From the NCBI GenBank assembly GCA_024278715.1, contig JAJRSN010000382.1:1-6673 (forward strand): DNA of 6,673 nucleotides, read 5' to 3'. Numbering within the stretch: position 1 is the first letter of the stretch; each line of letters starts with the position of its first letter. The notes under the pieces are model-generated. The model ran no database searches. It was not told where the DNA came from and worked only from the letters and a program-made list of their open reading frames with translations. The DNA comes from Calditrichota bacterium. Lineage in GTDB: Bacteria > Calditrichota > Calditrichia > Calditrichales > Calditrichaceae. Shown one piece after another: positions 5,808-6,673 of the stretch. The position numbers and the translations under genes are program-made.

Positions 5808-6673
5808 CTAATAGTAGAGTTTCCCGGATAGTGTCCTAAACGCGCACCCACCGACTTGCACTGCTTCGATCTCCCCCTGATCGTTGACTTTCAACTTTGT
5901 TCTTACAATACTTGGGCGCCCCATTTCAACTCCCATCTCAGCCAATACATTAACCTCTCCTAAATTGTCAGCCGACAGCAGTCCAGCGTTTGTCAGATGG
6001 CAAGCAAGGGCTCCGTTCGTCGTTCCCGAAGCTGACTCCTCAGGATTGCCAACACCGTGACAAAGATCGCGGAGCCTTAGGGTTGGATTATTTTGTCCGG
6101 AGTAAAGGGCATATACACCTATAGTGTCCACTCCAGCATTTTTACTAAAGGAAAACAATGCTTCGTTGTTCAGCGTCATTTTGGACAGTGTGTCAACGGT
6201 CTTTACTCCCACGAACAGATGACGTAATCCTGTCGAGGCAATCCCCATGGGAAGATTTTTATTAAGTTGTTCTTCTTTAAGACCTATAAACCCGGCAAAT
6301 CTCCTCCAATTAAGCTCGAATGATTCAAATACTGGCAATCTTTGCTTCATCTCTACTCTGGGCAATCCGAAACGGTCTCGAGAAATTAGCACCTGAATCT
6401 CACCTGCCGCAGTGACCGCCACTGCCTCCGCGAATCCCAACGTATTTAGCTCAATTATCCCTTCATCTAAAGCAGCAGCGAAAGCGCCTATTATTACATG
6501 ACCGCACATATCCATTTCTGTCGAAGGACTAAAGAAACGTAAACTGTAACGATTAAGTTCTAAATGACGAAGAAATCCGGTTGTTGGCGCGGCAACCTCT
6601 TTGGCAATGGATTGACGCACTTGGTCATCTATATTGTTATTGTTCGGTGGTTCAAAAACTACCCCTGCGACAT
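5808..6673 (-). CDS. PhzF-family isomerase/epimerase-like protein (5' end beyond window)
   Basis: This is a member of the PhzF / diaminopimelate-epimerase-fold family, probably cytoplasmic and acting on a small molecule. The frame stays open to the right edge of the window (VAGVVFEPP directly follows the edge, matching the family's GNPAAVV start), so about 15-20 N-terminal residues are missing. GTG at 6618-6620 is an internal Val, not a start. Family landmarks, numbered from that Val: APTTGF (11-16), DMCGHVIIGA (37-46), EESASGTTNGALA (194-206), MGRPSIVR (233-240) and VGGCAFRTLSG (256-266). His41 of CGH, equivalent to PhzF His74, is kept. The positions of catalytic Glu45 (SET) and Asp208 (EDPATGS) are Thr13 and Glu195, so it belongs to a divergent branch and need not make phenazine. 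No phz genes are adjacent. G+C looks higher by eye than the next gene. It ends with TAG and is 592 nt from the next gene. Confidence 0.88.
   Translation of the reverse strand, partial: VAGVVFEPPNNNNIDDQVRQSIAKEVAAPTTGFLRHLELNRYSLRFFSPSTEMDMCGHVIIGAFAAALDEGIIELNTLGFAEAVAVTAAGEIQVLISRDRFGLPRVEMKQRLPVFESFELNWRRFAGFIGLKEEQLNKNLPMGIASTGLRHLFVGVKTVDTLSKMTLNNEALFSFSKNAGVDTIGVYALYSGQNNPTLRLRDLCHGVGNPEESASGTTNGALACHLTNAGLLSADNLGEVNVLAEMGVEMGRPSIVRTKLKVNDQGEIEAVQVGGCAFRTLSGKLYY

Noticed and set aside
6618..6620. GTG as the start of the PhzF-like protein
   Set aside because: The frame continues upstream to the window edge and encodes family-typical residues (VAGVVFEPP), so the gene is simply cut by the window.

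Overview
The window is AT-rich and carries six protein genes, all on the minus strand, so transcription runs from high to low coordinates. The outer-membrane beta-barrel protein with a cleavable signal and a C-terminal Phe implies a diderm. Together with the low G+C, weak or variable ribosome sites and several families of short degenerate repeats between genes, this suits an environmental member of the Fibrobacteres-Chlorobi-Bacteroidetes neighbourhood (for example Ignavibacteria, Calditrichota or a related candidate phylum). That placement is inference; no rRNA or marker gene is present.

In transcription order the genes are: a PhzF-family isomerase-like protein cut by the right edge of the window (5808-6673); a 592-nt stretch with no convincing gene, holding a short repeat element (5345-5540); a secreted 438-residue protein with a helical N-terminal half and a C-terminal outer-membrane barrel (3899-5215); an unrecognised soluble 259-residue protein (2976-3755); a 327-nt leader region with several hairpins; a SigZ-type ECF sigma factor (2073-2648); a 292-nt gap carrying two different repeat types; a class I SAM-dependent methyltransferase with a cysteine cluster near its C-terminus (1160-1780); and a polytopic membrane protein with an HELGH zinc motif of the M50 (site-2 protease) type (145-927).

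The gaps between genes are 140-590 nt, so this is a row of separately spaced co-oriented genes rather than a tight operon. The most coherent group is sigZ, methyltransferase and M50-like protein. Both the sigma factor and the methyltransferase end in cysteine-rich segments, and no anti-sigma gene lies beside sigZ. A thiol- or metal-responsive regulatory group is a reasonable hypothesis but is not shown by the sequence. The PhzF-like, outer-membrane and unknown proteins have no visible functional link to it.

The points most worth a second look are: the sigZ reading frame ends inside a tandem TAATCTG repeat that appears to have replaced its natural end; the PhzF homologue lacks the usual catalytic Glu and Asp; and the 5345-5540 element is built of copies bounded by inverted TCTGAACC/GGTTCAGA ends. 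I see no tRNA, rRNA, CRISPR array, transposase or integrase.
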